A stretch of 64,000 nucleotides of DNA, from positions 1 to 64,000 of the forward strand of contig NZ_VXCA01000036.1 in assembly GCF_011369485.1 (NCBI RefSeq), given 5' to 3'. The position numbers and the translations under genes are program-made. The stretch comes from Pseudomonas atagonensis. GTDB taxonomy: Bacteria > Pseudomonadota > Gammaproteobacteria > Pseudomonadales > Pseudomonadaceae. The notes beneath the pieces are model-generated. The model was given only the letters and a program-made list of their open reading frames with translations, made no database searches and had not been told where the DNA came from. Every line of letters starts with the position of its first letter. The first letter of the stretch is position 1. This document shows positions 7,695 to 16,608 of this stretch, piece by piece.

Positions 7695-9839
7695 TTAGAA
7701 CAGCTCTCCTTTCGCCGCTTTTTCCAGCAACAGTGCGGGCGGTGCGAAACGCTCGCCATATTGCTCGGCCAGATACTGCGCCCGCGCTACAAAATCCTTC
7801 ACCCCGTACTGGTTGATGAACTGCAGCGCCCCGCCGGTCCACGCAGCGAAACCGATGCCGAAGATCGATCCGACGTTGGCGTCCGCTGTCGAGGTCAGTA
7901 CACCCTCCTCCACGCAGCGTACCGTTTCGATGGCCTGCACAAACAGCAGTCGATCGCGCACGTCCTTCGCTGAAATCTGCCCATCCGCCTTCTCGAAACG
8001 AGCTTTCAATTCAGGCCACAAATGTTTCTGACCACCGGCCGGGTACTCGTAAAAACCGCCGCCTGCGGCCTTGCCCGGACGCTTGTATTCGTTGAGCAAC
8101 AAGTCAATCACAGCGAACGCCGGATGCTCAATCAGCGGTTTCCCTTCTGCCTGTAGATCCTTCGCCGTTTGCTGACGGATATGACTCATCAGGCTGAGGG
8201 AAACTTCGTCAGAGATCGCCAGAGGCCCGACCGGCATCCCGGCCTTGCGCGCTTCGGTCTCGATCATCGGCGCGCTCACGCCTTCGCCGAGCATGGCGAT
8301 GCCTTCGTTGGTGAAGGTGCCGAAGACCCGCGACGTAAAGAAGCCGCGACTGTCGTTGACCACAATCGGTGTCTTCTTGATTTGCAGGACGAAATCGAAC
8401 CCGCGTGCCAGAGTTTCATCGCTGGTCTGCGCACCTTTGATGATTTCCACCAGCGGCATCTTCTCCACCGGGCTGAAGAAATGCAGGCCGATGAATTTGC
8501 GTTGATCTGGCACAGCAGTCGCCAGACCGGTGATCGGCAAGGTCGAGGTATTGGAGGCAATCACAGCATCAGCGCCGACGACTGTCTGCGCCGCAGCCGA
8601 GACTTTCGCTTTCAGTTCGCGATCTTCAAACACCGCTTCGATGATCAGATCACAACCGGCCAGATCATCATCGTTTTCGCTGGTCTGAATCCGTGCCAGC
8701 ACCGCTTCACGCTGCGCGGCATCCATCTGGCCGCGAGCCACTTTCTTGTCCAGCAGCGCCGCCGAGTGCGCTTTGCCCTTCTGCGCTGCGGCAAGATTGA
8801 TGTCCTTGAGCACCACCTCGATGCCGGCCGAGGCGCTGACAAACGCGATCCCGGCGCCCATCATTCCAGCGCCGAGCACACCGACCTTGCGGGTGACGAA
8901 CGGTGCAAAACCCTGCGGACGCGAACCGCCGGCATTGATTTCATTGAGTTGAAACCAGAAGGTGCCGATCAGGTTTTTCGAGACCTGTCCGGTGGTCAAC
9001 TCAGTGAAGTAGCGCGTTTCGATCAGGTGCGCGGTGTCGAAATCCACCTGAGCGCCTTCCACCGCCGCGCACAGAATTTTCTCCGGCGCAGGTAACGTGC
9101 CTTGGGTTTTGGTGCGCAGGATCGACGGTGCGATTGCCAGCATTTGCGCGACTTTCGGACTCGACGGTGTGCCGCCAGGAATCTGATAGCCCTTCAAGTC
9201 CCAACGCTGAACCGCCGTCGGGTTAGCAACGATCCACGCGCGGGCCTTGGCCAGCAGCTCTTCGTGATCTGTCGCCAGCGCATCGATCAAACCGGCCTGC
9301 AACGCTTGTTGCGGACGGACCTTTTTGCCTTCCAGCAGATACGGCAACGCCTTTTCAAGGCCGAGCATGCGCACCATACGCACCACTCCGCCGCCGCCCG
9401 GCAGCAGACCCAGCGTCACTTCTGGCAGACCGAGTTGCACGGACGAATCATCCAGCGCCACACGGTGATGACAGGCCAGGCAGATTTCCCAACCGCCGCC
9501 CAGCGCTGCGCCGTTGATTGCCGCCACCACCGGTTTGCCGAGGGTTTCCAGGGTGCGCAATTGCCCTTTGAGGGTCAGCACCATGTCGTAGAAGGCTTTG
9601 GCTTCAGGCTTGCCGACTTTGATCAGCTCATTGAGGTCACCGCCGGCAAAGAAGGTCTTCTTCGCCGAAGTAATGATCACGCCGGCAATACTGTCTTTAT
9701 CAGCAACCAGTCGTGCAACGCAGGCGGCCATGGCCTCGCGATACACGGCGTTCATGGTGTTCGCGCTCTGGCCCGGCATGTCGATGGTCAGCACGACAAT
9801 CGCGTCCTGGCCTTTTTCGTAACGAATGGCTTCGCTCAT
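7695..9839 (-). CDS. Multifunctional fatty-acid oxidation protein, FadB/FadJ-like (714 aa)
   Basis: Carries out enoyl-CoA hydration and 3-hydroxyacyl-CoA oxidation in beta-oxidation. The N-terminal crotonase domain has the oxyanion loop AALGGGWE with Glu118 and a second Glu140 in GLPEVTLGL. The middle NAD-binding domain has GAGMMGAG at 323-330 and the HFFSPVEKM block (His452) typical of 3-hydroxyacyl-CoA dehydrogenases; a helical C-terminal domain follows. Length fits FadB/FadJ. The N-terminus is unlike the main FadB, so this is a second fad locus. The thiolase gene lies 24 bases upstream, giving a thiolase-then-hydratase/dehydrogenase operon, probably a two-subunit complex. Confidence 0.9.
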   Translation of the reverse strand: MSEAIRYEKGQDAIVVLTIDMPGQSANTMNAVYREAMAACVARLVADKDSIAGVIITSAKKTFFAGGDLNELIKVGKPEAKAFYDMVLTLKGQLRTLETLGKPVVAAINGAALGGGWEICLACHHRVALDDSSVQLGLPEVTLGLLPGGGGVVRMVRMLGLEKALPYLLEGKKVRPQQALQAGLIDALATDHEELLAKARAWIVANPTAVQRWDLKGYQIPGGTPSSPKVAQMLAIAPSILRTKTQGTLPAPEKILCAAVEGAQVDFDTAHLIETRYFTELTTGQVSKNLIGTFWFQLNEINAGGSRPQGFAPFVTRKVGVLGAGMMGAGIAFVSASAGIEVVLKDINLAAAQKGKAHSAALLDKKVARGQMDAAQREAVLARIQTSENDDDLAGCDLIIEAVFEDRELKAKVSAAAQTVVGADAVIASNTSTLPITGLATAVPDQRKFIGLHFFSPVEKMPLVEIIKGAQTSDETLARGFDFVLQIKKTPIVVNDSRGFFTSRVFGTFTNEGIAMLGEGVSAPMIETEARKAGMPVGPLAISDEVSLSLMSHIRQQTAKDLQAEGKPLIEHPAFAVIDLLLNEYKRPGKAAGGGFYEYPAGGQKHLWPELKARFEKADGQISAKDVRDRLLFVQAIETVRCVEEGVLTSTADANVGSIFGIGFAAWTGGALQFINQYGVKDFVARAQYLAEQYGERFAPPALLLEKAAKGELF

Positions 9840-9863
9840 AACAAGGTTCCTTGAATTCAGGGC

Positions 9864-11069
9864 TCAGAGGCGTTCGATAATGGTGGCAATGCCCATGCCG
9901 CCGCCGACGCACAGTGTCGCCAGGCCATAACGCAGACGCCGGGTTTCCAGTTCATCGAGCAAGGTGCCGAGGATCGCGCACCCGGTCGCACCCAACGGGT
10001 GGCCCATAGCGATGGAGCCGCCGTTGACGTTGACCTTGCCTGGGTCGACAGCCATGTCCTTGATGAACTTGAGCACCACTGAAGCAAACGCTTCGTTGAC
10101 CTCGAACAGGTCGATGTCTTCCACCCGCAGCCCGGCCTTCGCCAGCGCTTTGCGGGTGGCCGGCGCAGGGCCGGTGAGCATGATGGTCGGATCAGTGCTG
10201 GTCACCGCCGTGGCAACAATCCGTGCCCGCGGTTGCAGCCCCAGCGCACGACCCTTGGCTTCGGAGCCGATCAACATCAACGCCGCACCATCGACGATGC
10301 CGGAACTGTTGCCCGGCGTGTGCACATGATTGATTCGCTCGACATGGCTATAGACCCGCAGCGCCGTAGCGTCGAAGCCCATCTGGCCGATCATTTCAAA
10401 ACTCGGCTTGAGCTTGCCCAGCCCTTCGATGGTCGATTCGGCACGAATGAACTCATCATGATCAAGCAGGATAATGCCGTTCTGATCCTGCACAGGCACC
10501 AGCGACTTGTTGAACGAACCGTCGGCACGGGCCCGCGCTGCTTTCTGCTGCGAGTGCAGCGCGTAGGCATCGACGTCCTGACGGCTGAACCCTTCGATTG
10601 TGGCAATCAAGTCCGCACCGACGCCCTGCGGGGTGAAGTGACTGTGCAGATTGGTCTGCGGGTCCAGCGCCCAGGCGCCGCCATCGCTGCCCATCGGCAC
10701 GCGAGACATGGATTCGACACCGCCGACCACCACCAGGTCTTCGAAGCCCGAGCGCACTTTCATCGCGCCGAGGTTCACCGCTTCCAGACCCGACGCGCAG
10801 AAACGGTTGATTTGCAAGCCGGCGACGCTGACATCCCAATCCGCTACCTGCACGGCGGTCTTGGCGATGTCCGAACCTTGATCGCCAATCGGCGTGACGC
10901 AACCGAGCACCACGTCATCGACCTGGCTGGTGTCCAGCGAAGTGCGCTGCTGCAGCGCGGTCAACAGCCCGGCGACCAGATTCACCGGTTTGACGCTGTG
11001 CAGGGCGCCATCGGCCTTGCCCTTACCGCGCGGCGTGCGTAGTGCATCAAAAATCAAAGCTTGGGTCAT
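9864..11069 (-). CDS. Acetyl-CoA C-acyltransferase (thiolase, 401 aa)
   Basis: Cleaves 3-ketoacyl-CoA to acetyl-CoA and a shortened acyl-CoA. Active-site Cys91 lies in NRFCASGLEAVN, His357 in GGSIAMGHPLGATG, and the second Cys387 in LATLCVGGGMG. The start at 11069 gives the standard thiolase N-terminus (MTQALIFDALRTPRGK). First gene of the operon with the FadB-like protein. FadA-type rather than biosynthetic PhaA-type is inferred from this pairing. Confidence 0.9.
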   Translation of the reverse strand: MTQALIFDALRTPRGKGKADGALHSVKPVNLVAGLLTALQQRTSLDTSQVDDVVLGCVTPIGDQGSDIAKTAVQVADWDVSVAGLQINRFCASGLEAVNLGAMKVRSGFEDLVVVGGVESMSRVPMGSDGGAWALDPQTNLHSHFTPQGVGADLIATIEGFSRQDVDAYALHSQQKAARARADGSFNKSLVPVQDQNGIILLDHDEFIRAESTIEGLGKLKPSFEMIGQMGFDATALRVYSHVERINHVHTPGNSSGIVDGAALMLIGSEAKGRALGLQPRARIVATAVTSTDPTIMLTGPAPATRKALAKAGLRVEDIDLFEVNEAFASVVLKFIKDMAVDPGKVNVNGGSIAMGHPLGATGCAILGTLLDELETRRLRYGLATLCVGGGMGIATIIERL

Positions 11070-11463
11070 GACGTCCTCGAACCTGTGCGGTGAGTGATTT
11101 CTTGTGCCTCCACTCTTCGCCTGAGCGGCTATGGATTCAATGACCACAGCGCTCAATGGCGTTGACGCACACGCTCAGACGGACGGTCATCAAGTGCCGG
11201 GTGAACCGGTTCAGGTCGGCGAGTTGTCTAGCAAGCGGGCGGCGAAGGAGCTGGCAATACGCCTCATGCTTTTTTAATTGCCGCTGAGCAGATCACCATA
11301 CGAAATGGATCTAAGCCAAGCGTGACGCGGGCTCTAAGGTAGAACATGTACGTCATGGTCGTCGGGTTTTGCCGAGGCAGACGTTCTTTAACAGGAAGTG
11401 CAGCGCTTGCCGTCATGGATATGCAGGCAAGCATCAGGAAATAACAATAAAGGCGGTCAAGCC
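11070..11463. other. Long intergenic region with a structured leader
   Basis: Nearly 400 bases without a convincing larger gene. It must hold the promoter of the thiolase operon on the left. On the right it holds a probable 5' leader of the 31-codon gene, including a hairpin with perfect 7-bp arms (GCTTGCC at 11405-11411, GGCAAGC at 11426-11432) and an A-rich AACAATAA motif next to the ribosome site. Confidence 0.5.
11443..11450 (+). promoter_or_regulatory. Hfq/Crc-type CA motif (AACAATAA)
   Basis: Matches the AANAANAA consensus bound by Hfq with Crc in Pseudomonas catabolite repression. It overlaps the ribosome site region (AAGGCGG) of the 31-codon gene. The 15-base context GGAAATAACAATAAA recurs exactly before the NCS2 permease gene at 48387. 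Confidence 0.5.
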
Positions 11464-11559
11464 ATGTTCAAACAACCGAAAGTTCGTCAAGCAGGGCTCA
11501 TTCTTTTCGCCACCACGTTGTTGTTGATTTTGCCGAATTTGACCAAGGTGATCGGCTGA
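11464..11559 (+). CDS. 31-residue single-pass membrane microprotein
   Basis: ATG at 11464 sits nine bases after AAGGCGG. The product is a basic N-terminus (MFKQPKVRQAG), one hydrophobic helix (LILFATTLLLILP) and a short NLTKVIG end. Too short for usual ORF cut-offs, but the ribosome site, the clean membrane-helix layout and the conserved-looking leader support it. I recall similar tiny unnamed proteins in Pseudomonas; function unknown. It ends about 95 bases before the cytochrome c gene. Confidence 0.6.
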   Translation: MFKQPKVRQAGLILFATTLLLILPNLTKVIG

Positions 11560-11654
11560 CTCAAGCGGCAGGTGCTCTCTATCGCCACTGAATCTGTGCC
11601 TGGCCCGCTACCCGGGACAGCGTGGCTGTGCCAATCTTTGCGCACTTCCACGAC

Positions 11655-12476
11655 ATGGACGGCGATCATTTGAAAGCGCTCATTGTGTTCGGGGCCTTGC
11701 TGCTGAGCATGCCCTTGTCTGCTGCCCAGTTGGATCTGCAACTGGGCAAGAACAGCCGCACCTGGCAGACCGAGGAGTTGCTCAAACATCCTCAGGTGCA
11801 AACCCTCACGATCAAGAACGACGTGTCCTACAAGAAGGACATGACTTATCGCGCAGTGCCTTTGGCAGCGCTGCTGAGTGGAATCAATCCCGAAGATCAC
11901 CTGCAGGCCGTCGCGCTGGACGGCTTCGCTGCCGAATTGAGTGCTGCGCCGCTGCTCAACAACAAAGGCTCGCGTGCTTGGTTGGCGATTGAGGATCCGG
12001 CGCAACCATGGCCGCCGCTGTCGGCAGGCAAACACAGCGCCGGGCCGTTTTATCTGGTGTGGACCGACCCACAGATCGACAAGATCAGCCCCGAACAGTG
12101 GCCTTTCGAAGTCGCCAGCATCAAGCGCATGGCGCCGGTGGCCGAACGTTTCCCTGCCTTGCTGCCGGATCCGGCGCTGAAGGCTGATGACCCGGTGAAT
12201 CAGGGTTTGACGTTGTTTCAGAAGAATTGTCTGGCGTGTCATCGCTTGAACGGTGCAGGCGATGCGCAGTTCGGACCGGACCTGAATATCCCGTATAACC
12301 CGACCGAGTATTTCGGTGCGCACTTCCTCAAACGTTACATTCGCGATCCGCAGAGCTTGCGCCAGTGGCCACAGGCGAAGATGCCGGGGTTTTCGGCCGA
12401 GGTGCTGCCGGATGGGGATCTGGAGATGTTGGTCGGGTATTTGAAACACATGGCCGGACGCAAGGTTAAGCCCTGA
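11655..12476 (+). CDS. Periplasmic c-type cytochrome with N-terminal oxidoreductase-like domain (273 aa)
   Basis: A signal peptide (LKALIVFGALLLSMPLSAA) exports the protein. Residues of about 25-170 resemble the molybdopterin-oxidoreductase-like fold without cofactor motifs (RAVPLAALLSG, ALDGFAAEL, AWLAIEDPAQPWPP). A C-terminal cytochrome c domain follows, with CLACH at 192-196 and a probable Met ligand in AKMPGF. It probably carries electrons in the periplasm; the partner is unknown. ATG at 11655 has a poor ribosome site; an in-frame TTG at 11670 after GGACGG may be the true start and would give a shorter signal peptide. Confidence 0.75.
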   Translation: MDGDHLKALIVFGALLLSMPLSAAQLDLQLGKNSRTWQTEELLKHPQVQTLTIKNDVSYKKDMTYRAVPLAALLSGINPEDHLQAVALDGFAAELSAAPLLNNKGSRAWLAIEDPAQPWPPLSAGKHSAGPFYLVWTDPQIDKISPEQWPFEVASIKRMAPVAERFPALLPDPALKADDPVNQGLTLFQKNCLACHRLNGAGDAQFGPDLNIPYNPTEYFGAHFLKRYIRDPQSLRQWPQAKMPGFSAEVLPDGDLEMLVGYLKHMAGRKVKP

Positions 12477-12487
12477 ACCCATCTCCT

Positions 12488-12580
12488 TGTAGGAGTGAGC
12501 CTGCTCGCGATTGCGGTGGACCAGTCAGCATTGTTGTATCTGACATACCGCTATCGCGAGCAGGCTCACTCCTACAGGGG
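12488..12580. repeat. REP pair (GTAGGAGTGAGCCTGCTCGCGA type)
   Basis: Two inverted REP arms (TGTAGGAGTGAGCCTGCTCG and its complement) are separated by about 35 bases between convergent genes. The same family recurs at 57501-57600 and 59618-59710. Confidence 0.9.
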
Positions 12581-12595
12581 ATACGTGTGAGCCCG

Positions 12596-13405
12596 TTATT
12601 GCTGCTGCACGGAAATGATCGGCGCAGGTGTCGGCGAGACAAACACCTTTGCATGCATCTGCTCACACCCGCCACCCCTGCGCATGCCGCGCACCGGGCA
12701 GGCATCGAGATAATCGAGGCCAACGGCCAGTTTCAGGTGCCGCTCGGGTCGCGCCAGTTCGTTGGTCACGTCAAAGCTGTACCAGGCGTCATCCAGCCAC
12801 GCTTCGGCCCAGGCATGGCTGGCCAGATGTTCACAATCTTCGCTGTACAGATAGCCCGACACATAACGCGACGGCACCCCAAGGCTGCGTGCGCAGGCCA
12901 GAAACGCATGGGTGTGATCCTGACAAACCCCGGCACGCCCGGCGAACGCTTCGGCAGCACTGGTGTCGACTTCGGTGGAGCCTGGCGTGTAAGTCATGTG
13001 CTGATTCAGACCGTGCATCAAATCGATCAGCGCGGTGCGGTCACGACGTTGCTTGCAGGATTTTGCTGCAAACGCGCGCAGGGCCTCGTCCGCCTCGGTC
13101 AGACGGGTGAAACGCAGGAATGGCAGCGCCGACTGGCTCTCATGTTCTGCCTCACGTAATTCGTCGATATCGACCTGTCCCCGGGCACCGATGATGATGG
13201 CTTCGTGCGGCTCATCCATCGTCAGCACATGCAGAATGTTGCCGAACGGATCGAGCTGCGCGCGCACCGGGCGCGGCAGGTCAAGCTGCCAACTGAGCAC
13301 GTGTTGACGTTCGCTGTCGTGGGGTGTGAGGCGCAGATACTGGATGCTCGCGCGCACCTGATCTTCGTAGTGATAGGTGGTCTCGTGGCTGATGGAAAGT
13401 CTCAT
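12596..13405 (-). CDS. Transglutaminase-like cysteine protease family protein (269 aa)
   Basis: A bacterial transglutaminase-like N-terminal domain (MRLSISHETTYHYEDQV) is followed by the catalytic core with Cys161 (GVCQDHTHAF), His197 (ASHAWAEAW) and Asp212 (SFDVTN), a full triad. These proteins usually act as peptidases or amidases rather than cross-linking enzymes. Its start overlaps the stop of the alpha-E gene (ATGA), so translation is coupled. The trio ATP-grasp, alpha-E and transglutaminase is a known conserved module thought to make and process a small peptide or amide. Confidence 0.88.
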   Translation of the reverse strand: MRLSISHETTYHYEDQVRASIQYLRLTPHDSERQHVLSWQLDLPRPVRAQLDPFGNILHVLTMDEPHEAIIIGARGQVDIDELREAEHESQSALPFLRFTRLTEADEALRAFAAKSCKQRRDRTALIDLMHGLNQHMTYTPGSTEVDTSAAEAFAGRAGVCQDHTHAFLACARSLGVPSRYVSGYLYSEDCEHLASHAWAEAWLDDAWYSFDVTNELARPERHLKLAVGLDYLDACPVRGMRRGGGCEQMHAKVFVSPTPAPIISVQQQ

Positions 13406-14352
13406 GCGGCCTCCAGGTAGGAACTGTGAATGGCATTGCCCAACTGGCGCACCAGCGGGATGAATTCGGTGAGCCAGGCGTGCAGGCCTTCGGCGAGAAT
13501 CTCGTTGATACCGGTGTAGCGCAGGCGCGCGTCCATTTCTGCTGCCAGACGTTGCGCGGGACGGCCGTTGGCGCCAGGTAACTGCGCGAGAATCTGGTCA
13601 ATCTCTTCGGTGCAGGCGCGCAGGGAGCGCGGCACATCGGCGCGCAACAACAGCAGCTCGGCAACATGTCGCGCGCCGGGAGCGTCGCGATAGATTTCGG
13701 TGTAGGCCTCGAATGACGACAAGGCGCGCAGCAGCGCACTCCATTGGTAATACGCGTGAGCAGTGCCGTCGCTGACCGCTTCGGCCTGATCGCCGGCCAT
13801 TTCGTAACGGGCATCGAGCAGGCGCAGCGTGTTGTCCGCGCGCTCGATGAAGGTTCCCAAGCGAATGAAACGGAATGCATCGTTACGCATGATCGTGCCG
13901 TAAGAGGCACCCCGAAACAGGTGCGAGCGCTCCTTGATCCACTCACAAAAACGACTCATGCCGTAACGGCTGAGGCCCTGTTCAGCGATCCCGCGAATTT
14001 CCAGCCACGTCGCGTTGATGTTTTCCCACATGTCCGCCGTGATTCGCCCGCGCACCGCATGGGCACTGGCCCGCGCCGCTCCGAGACAGCTGTAGATGCT
14101 CGCCGGGTTGGCCGCATCGAGGGCGAAGAAGTGCAGCAGGCGTTCGGCATGCAGTTCGCCGTGACGCTCCAGGTAGTCGTCGAGTGTGCCGGTGATCAGC
14201 AGCGGCATGGCCAATTCGTGCAGACCATTGCCGCGACCGTCCTGTGGCATCAACGACAGCGAATAACTGACGTCGAGCATCCGCGCGAGGTTTTCCGCCC
14301 GCTCCAGGTAACGCGACATCCAATACAGATCCGAGGCAGTTCTACTTAACAT
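13402..14352 (-). CDS. Alpha-E domain protein (316 aa)
   Basis: An all-helical protein starting MLSRTASDLYWMSRYLERAEN, the hallmark opening of the alpha-E superfamily, with repeated acidic/Arg-rich helices (ERADNTLRLLDARYEM). The fold is known only from its partnership with the upstream circularly permuted ATP-grasp and the downstream transglutaminase. It starts 12 bases after the ATP-grasp stop. Biochemical role unknown; a scaffold or carrier function is only inference. Confidence 0.88.
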   Translation of the reverse strand: MLSRTASDLYWMSRYLERAENLARMLDVSYSLSLMPQDGRGNGLHELAMPLLITGTLDDYLERHGELHAERLLHFFALDAANPASIYSCLGAARASAHAVRGRITADMWENINATWLEIRGIAEQGLSRYGMSRFCEWIKERSHLFRGASYGTIMRNDAFRFIRLGTFIERADNTLRLLDARYEMAGDQAEAVSDGTAHAYYQWSALLRALSSFEAYTEIYRDAPGARHVAELLLLRADVPRSLRACTEEIDQILAQLPGANGRPAQRLAAEMDARLRYTGINEILAEGLHAWLTEFIPLVRQLGNAIHSSYLEAA

Positions 14353-14364
14353 GGCAAGCTTCCT

Positions 14365-15774
14365 TCAATCCTCGACCACCCAGGTGTCCTTGGTTCCGCC
14401 GCCCTGTGATGAGTTCACCACCAGAGAGCCTTCACGCAGGGCGACACGGGTCAAACCGCCGGGCACAACCCGGGTTTCGCGACCCGACAAGACAAACGGA
14501 CGCAAATCGATATGACGCGGCGCAATGCCGTTTTCGACAAAGGTCGGACACGTCGACAGTGATAGCGTCGGTTGTGCGATGTAGGCATGCGGCTTGGCTT
14601 TGATCCGCTCGCGGAACGCATCGATTTCCGCCGTCGTTGCCGCGGGCCCGACGAGCATCCCGTAACCACCGGAACCCTGGGTTTCCTTGACCACCAGATC
14701 CGGAAGATTGGCCAGCACATGGGAAAGTTCAGACGGATTGCGGCATTGCCAGGTCGGCACGTTCTTCAGGATCGGCTCTTCGTCGAGGTAAAAACGGATC
14801 ATGTCGGTGACGAACGGGTACACCGATTTATCGTCCGCCACCCCGGTGCCGATGGCGTTGGCCAGCACAACATTGCCAGAGCGGTAGGACGACAGCAGCC
14901 CCGGCACACCGAGCATCGAGTCCGGGTTGAAGGCCAGCGGATCGAGAAACGCGTCGTCGAGACGGCGATAGATCACGTCCACCGCTTTCGGCCCGTCAGT
15001 GGTGCGCATGAAGACTTTGTCGTCACGCACAAACAGATCGGCGCCCTCCACCAGCTCGACGCCCATCTCCCGCGCGAGAAACGCGTGTTCGAAGAACGCA
15101 CTGTTGAAACGCCCCGGTGTCAGCACGACCACGCTCGGGTCGTCGATGGGGCTGGAGCTTTTCAGCGTGTCGAGCAGCAGGTTCGGGTAGTGGTCGATGG
15201 GCGCGATGCGCTGTGCAGCGAACAGCTCCGGGAACAGACGCATCATCATCTTGCGGTCTTCGAGCATGTAGCTGACGCCGCTCGGCGTGCGCAAGTTGTC
15301 TTCGAGCACGTAATAGGTGCCGTCGCCGTCACGCACCAGATCGACGCCGGAAATGTGCGAATAAATATCGCGGTGCAGATCCAGCCCTTGCATCGCCAAC
15401 TGGTACTGCTCGTTGGCCAGCACCTGTTCGGCGGGAATGATCCCGGCCTTGATGATGCGTTGTTCGTGATAAAGGTCGGCGAGGAACATGTTCAACGCCT
15501 TGACCCGCTGGATGCAGCCACGCTCGACAATCCGCCATTCACTGGCGGGAATGCTGCGTGGAATAGTGTCGAAAGGAATCAGGCGCTCGGTGCCCTGCTC
15601 ATCCCCATAGAGCGTGAAGGTGATCCCGGCACGGTGGAACAACAAATCCGCCTCGCGTCGCCGTTGCGCAAGCAGCTCGTCAGGCGTCTCTGCCAGCCAG
15701 CGGGCGAACTCCCGGTAATGCGGGCGAACCTGGCCGCCGGCATCGTACATTTCATCAAAATAGGTGCGGATCAT
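14365..15774 (-). CDS. Circularly permuted ATP-grasp protein (469 aa)
   Basis: The start at 15774 has AAGGAG eight bases upstream and gives the usual N-terminus MIRTYFDEMYDAGGQVRPHY. Family blocks seen include IPFDTIPRSIPASEW, VLEDNLRTPSGVSYMLEDR (metal/ATP acidic residues), VVLTPG, and VKETQGSGGYGMLVGP, the nucleotide-binding loop. Such enzymes are predicted to join a carboxylate to an amine using ATP. First gene of the three-gene module. The long antisense frame across it is a shadow. Confidence 0.88.
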   Translation of the reverse strand: MIRTYFDEMYDAGGQVRPHYREFARWLAETPDELLAQRRREADLLFHRAGITFTLYGDEQGTERLIPFDTIPRSIPASEWRIVERGCIQRVKALNMFLADLYHEQRIIKAGIIPAEQVLANEQYQLAMQGLDLHRDIYSHISGVDLVRDGDGTYYVLEDNLRTPSGVSYMLEDRKMMMRLFPELFAAQRIAPIDHYPNLLLDTLKSSSPIDDPSVVVLTPGRFNSAFFEHAFLAREMGVELVEGADLFVRDDKVFMRTTDGPKAVDVIYRRLDDAFLDPLAFNPDSMLGVPGLLSSYRSGNVVLANAIGTGVADDKSVYPFVTDMIRFYLDEEPILKNVPTWQCRNPSELSHVLANLPDLVVKETQGSGGYGMLVGPAATTAEIDAFRERIKAKPHAYIAQPTLSLSTCPTFVENGIAPRHIDLRPFVLSGRETRVVPGGLTRVALREGSLVVNSSQGGGTKDTWVVED

Positions 15775-16004
15775 GCCGTACTCCTTGTCACCCGGACATA
15801 CAGACCATCGCAAGGCCCGTGCCATCGGCATAAACGCTTTGATTTCAATCGGTTGGATATTCACGTCGCAGGCACCGCACCATTCCTGTGCGGCAAATGC
15901 CCCAACCTGATTGCCCCCGCTTCATTGCGACGCACTGCATCGCCTATCACCAGCATAGTCAGAGTTGATTTCACTGCCCGCTGTCGGCTGCGGATAATCC
16001 GCGC

Positions 16005-16156
16005 ATTCGCCGCAAAACTTCACTGGCCACCGCGCCAGGAAGTGATCGGCTCAACTGCTCTGGACTGCCGTCGCGGCCCGCCCCGCTGTAACCCTGACCG
16101 GTTTCCTCTCCTTATCGGTCTTCCCTTTGAGCCACCCTCTGCGGTGGCTTTTTTTT
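16005..16156 (+). ncRNA. Candidate small RNA with its own terminator
   Basis: The 486-base gap between the ATP-grasp promoter and rraB has no ORF on the + strand, yet it ends in a clear + strand terminator (AGCCACC/GGTGGCT then eight T). A -10-like GATAAT at about 15992 lies upstream, with a poor -35. A transcript of about 150 nt would include a pyrimidine-rich TTTCCTCTCCTTATCGGTCT stretch that could pair with ribosome sites. Not matched to any named RNA. Confidence 0.35.
16130..16156 (+). terminator. Rho-independent terminator without an upstream ORF
   Basis: AGCCACC / GGTGGCT stem, loop CTCTGC, then a run of eight T on the + strand. No coding gene on this strand lies upstream. Confidence 0.8.
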
Positions 16157-16260
16157 GCCCCGGATTCTTGTTTCAGGGTTTTGCCAGAGGGATTTCAGGC
16201 AGCCAGAAACGACAACGGCCGACCCGAAGGTCAGCCGTTGCTCAACAGTACTGCGCAAGA

Positions 16261-16608
16261 TCAGTTCAAACGGTGGCGACTGCGCACCTCCTGCTTGACG
16301 CCCCAGCCCTCGATAATGCCGCCCAGCGGTTCGACCACGGCAGAAAAGCCCTGCTCAAAATCGCCGATGTCGTCATAGGTCGCGTACATCACTTTGCTCA
16401 ATTCCAGAGACCAGGCGCCGTCGTCGCGCGCGCTGACCTGGGCATTGATGGATTCACCGCGAAACTTGCCTGCCGCCCTGCGCGCCCGCTCCTCGTCCGG
16501 GAAAATGGCGTAGAACTCGATGGGATGGAATTTGGAGAAATCGAAACCGCCTTCTTTCATGCGGCGCAGCACGTGGCTGCTGATGTCTTCTTGATAGGCT
16601 GTGCTCAT
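16261..16608 (-). CDS. RraB-family regulator of ribonuclease E (115 aa)
   Basis: Start at 16608 follows GAGGGGG. The protein opens with a short helix, then HPIEFYAIFPDEERARRAAGKF, the strand-helix unit typical of RraB (DUF1260), then WSLELSKVMYATYDDIGDFEQGF. The family binds RNase E and shifts which RNAs are degraded. Length is near the E. coli protein. Orthology is likely, but RraB function has not been shown in this group as far as I can tell from sequence. Confidence 0.72.
   Translation of the reverse strand: MSTAYQEDISSHVLRRMKEGGFDFSKFHPIEFYAIFPDEERARRAAGKFRGESINAQVSARDDGAWSLELSKVMYATYDDIGDFEQGFSAVVEPLGGIIEGWGVKQEVRSRHRLN

Noticed and set aside
8169..9095. A 308-codon plus-strand frame
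   Set aside because: Antisense to the FadB-like gene, His/Arg-rich and without any motif; typical shadow frame.
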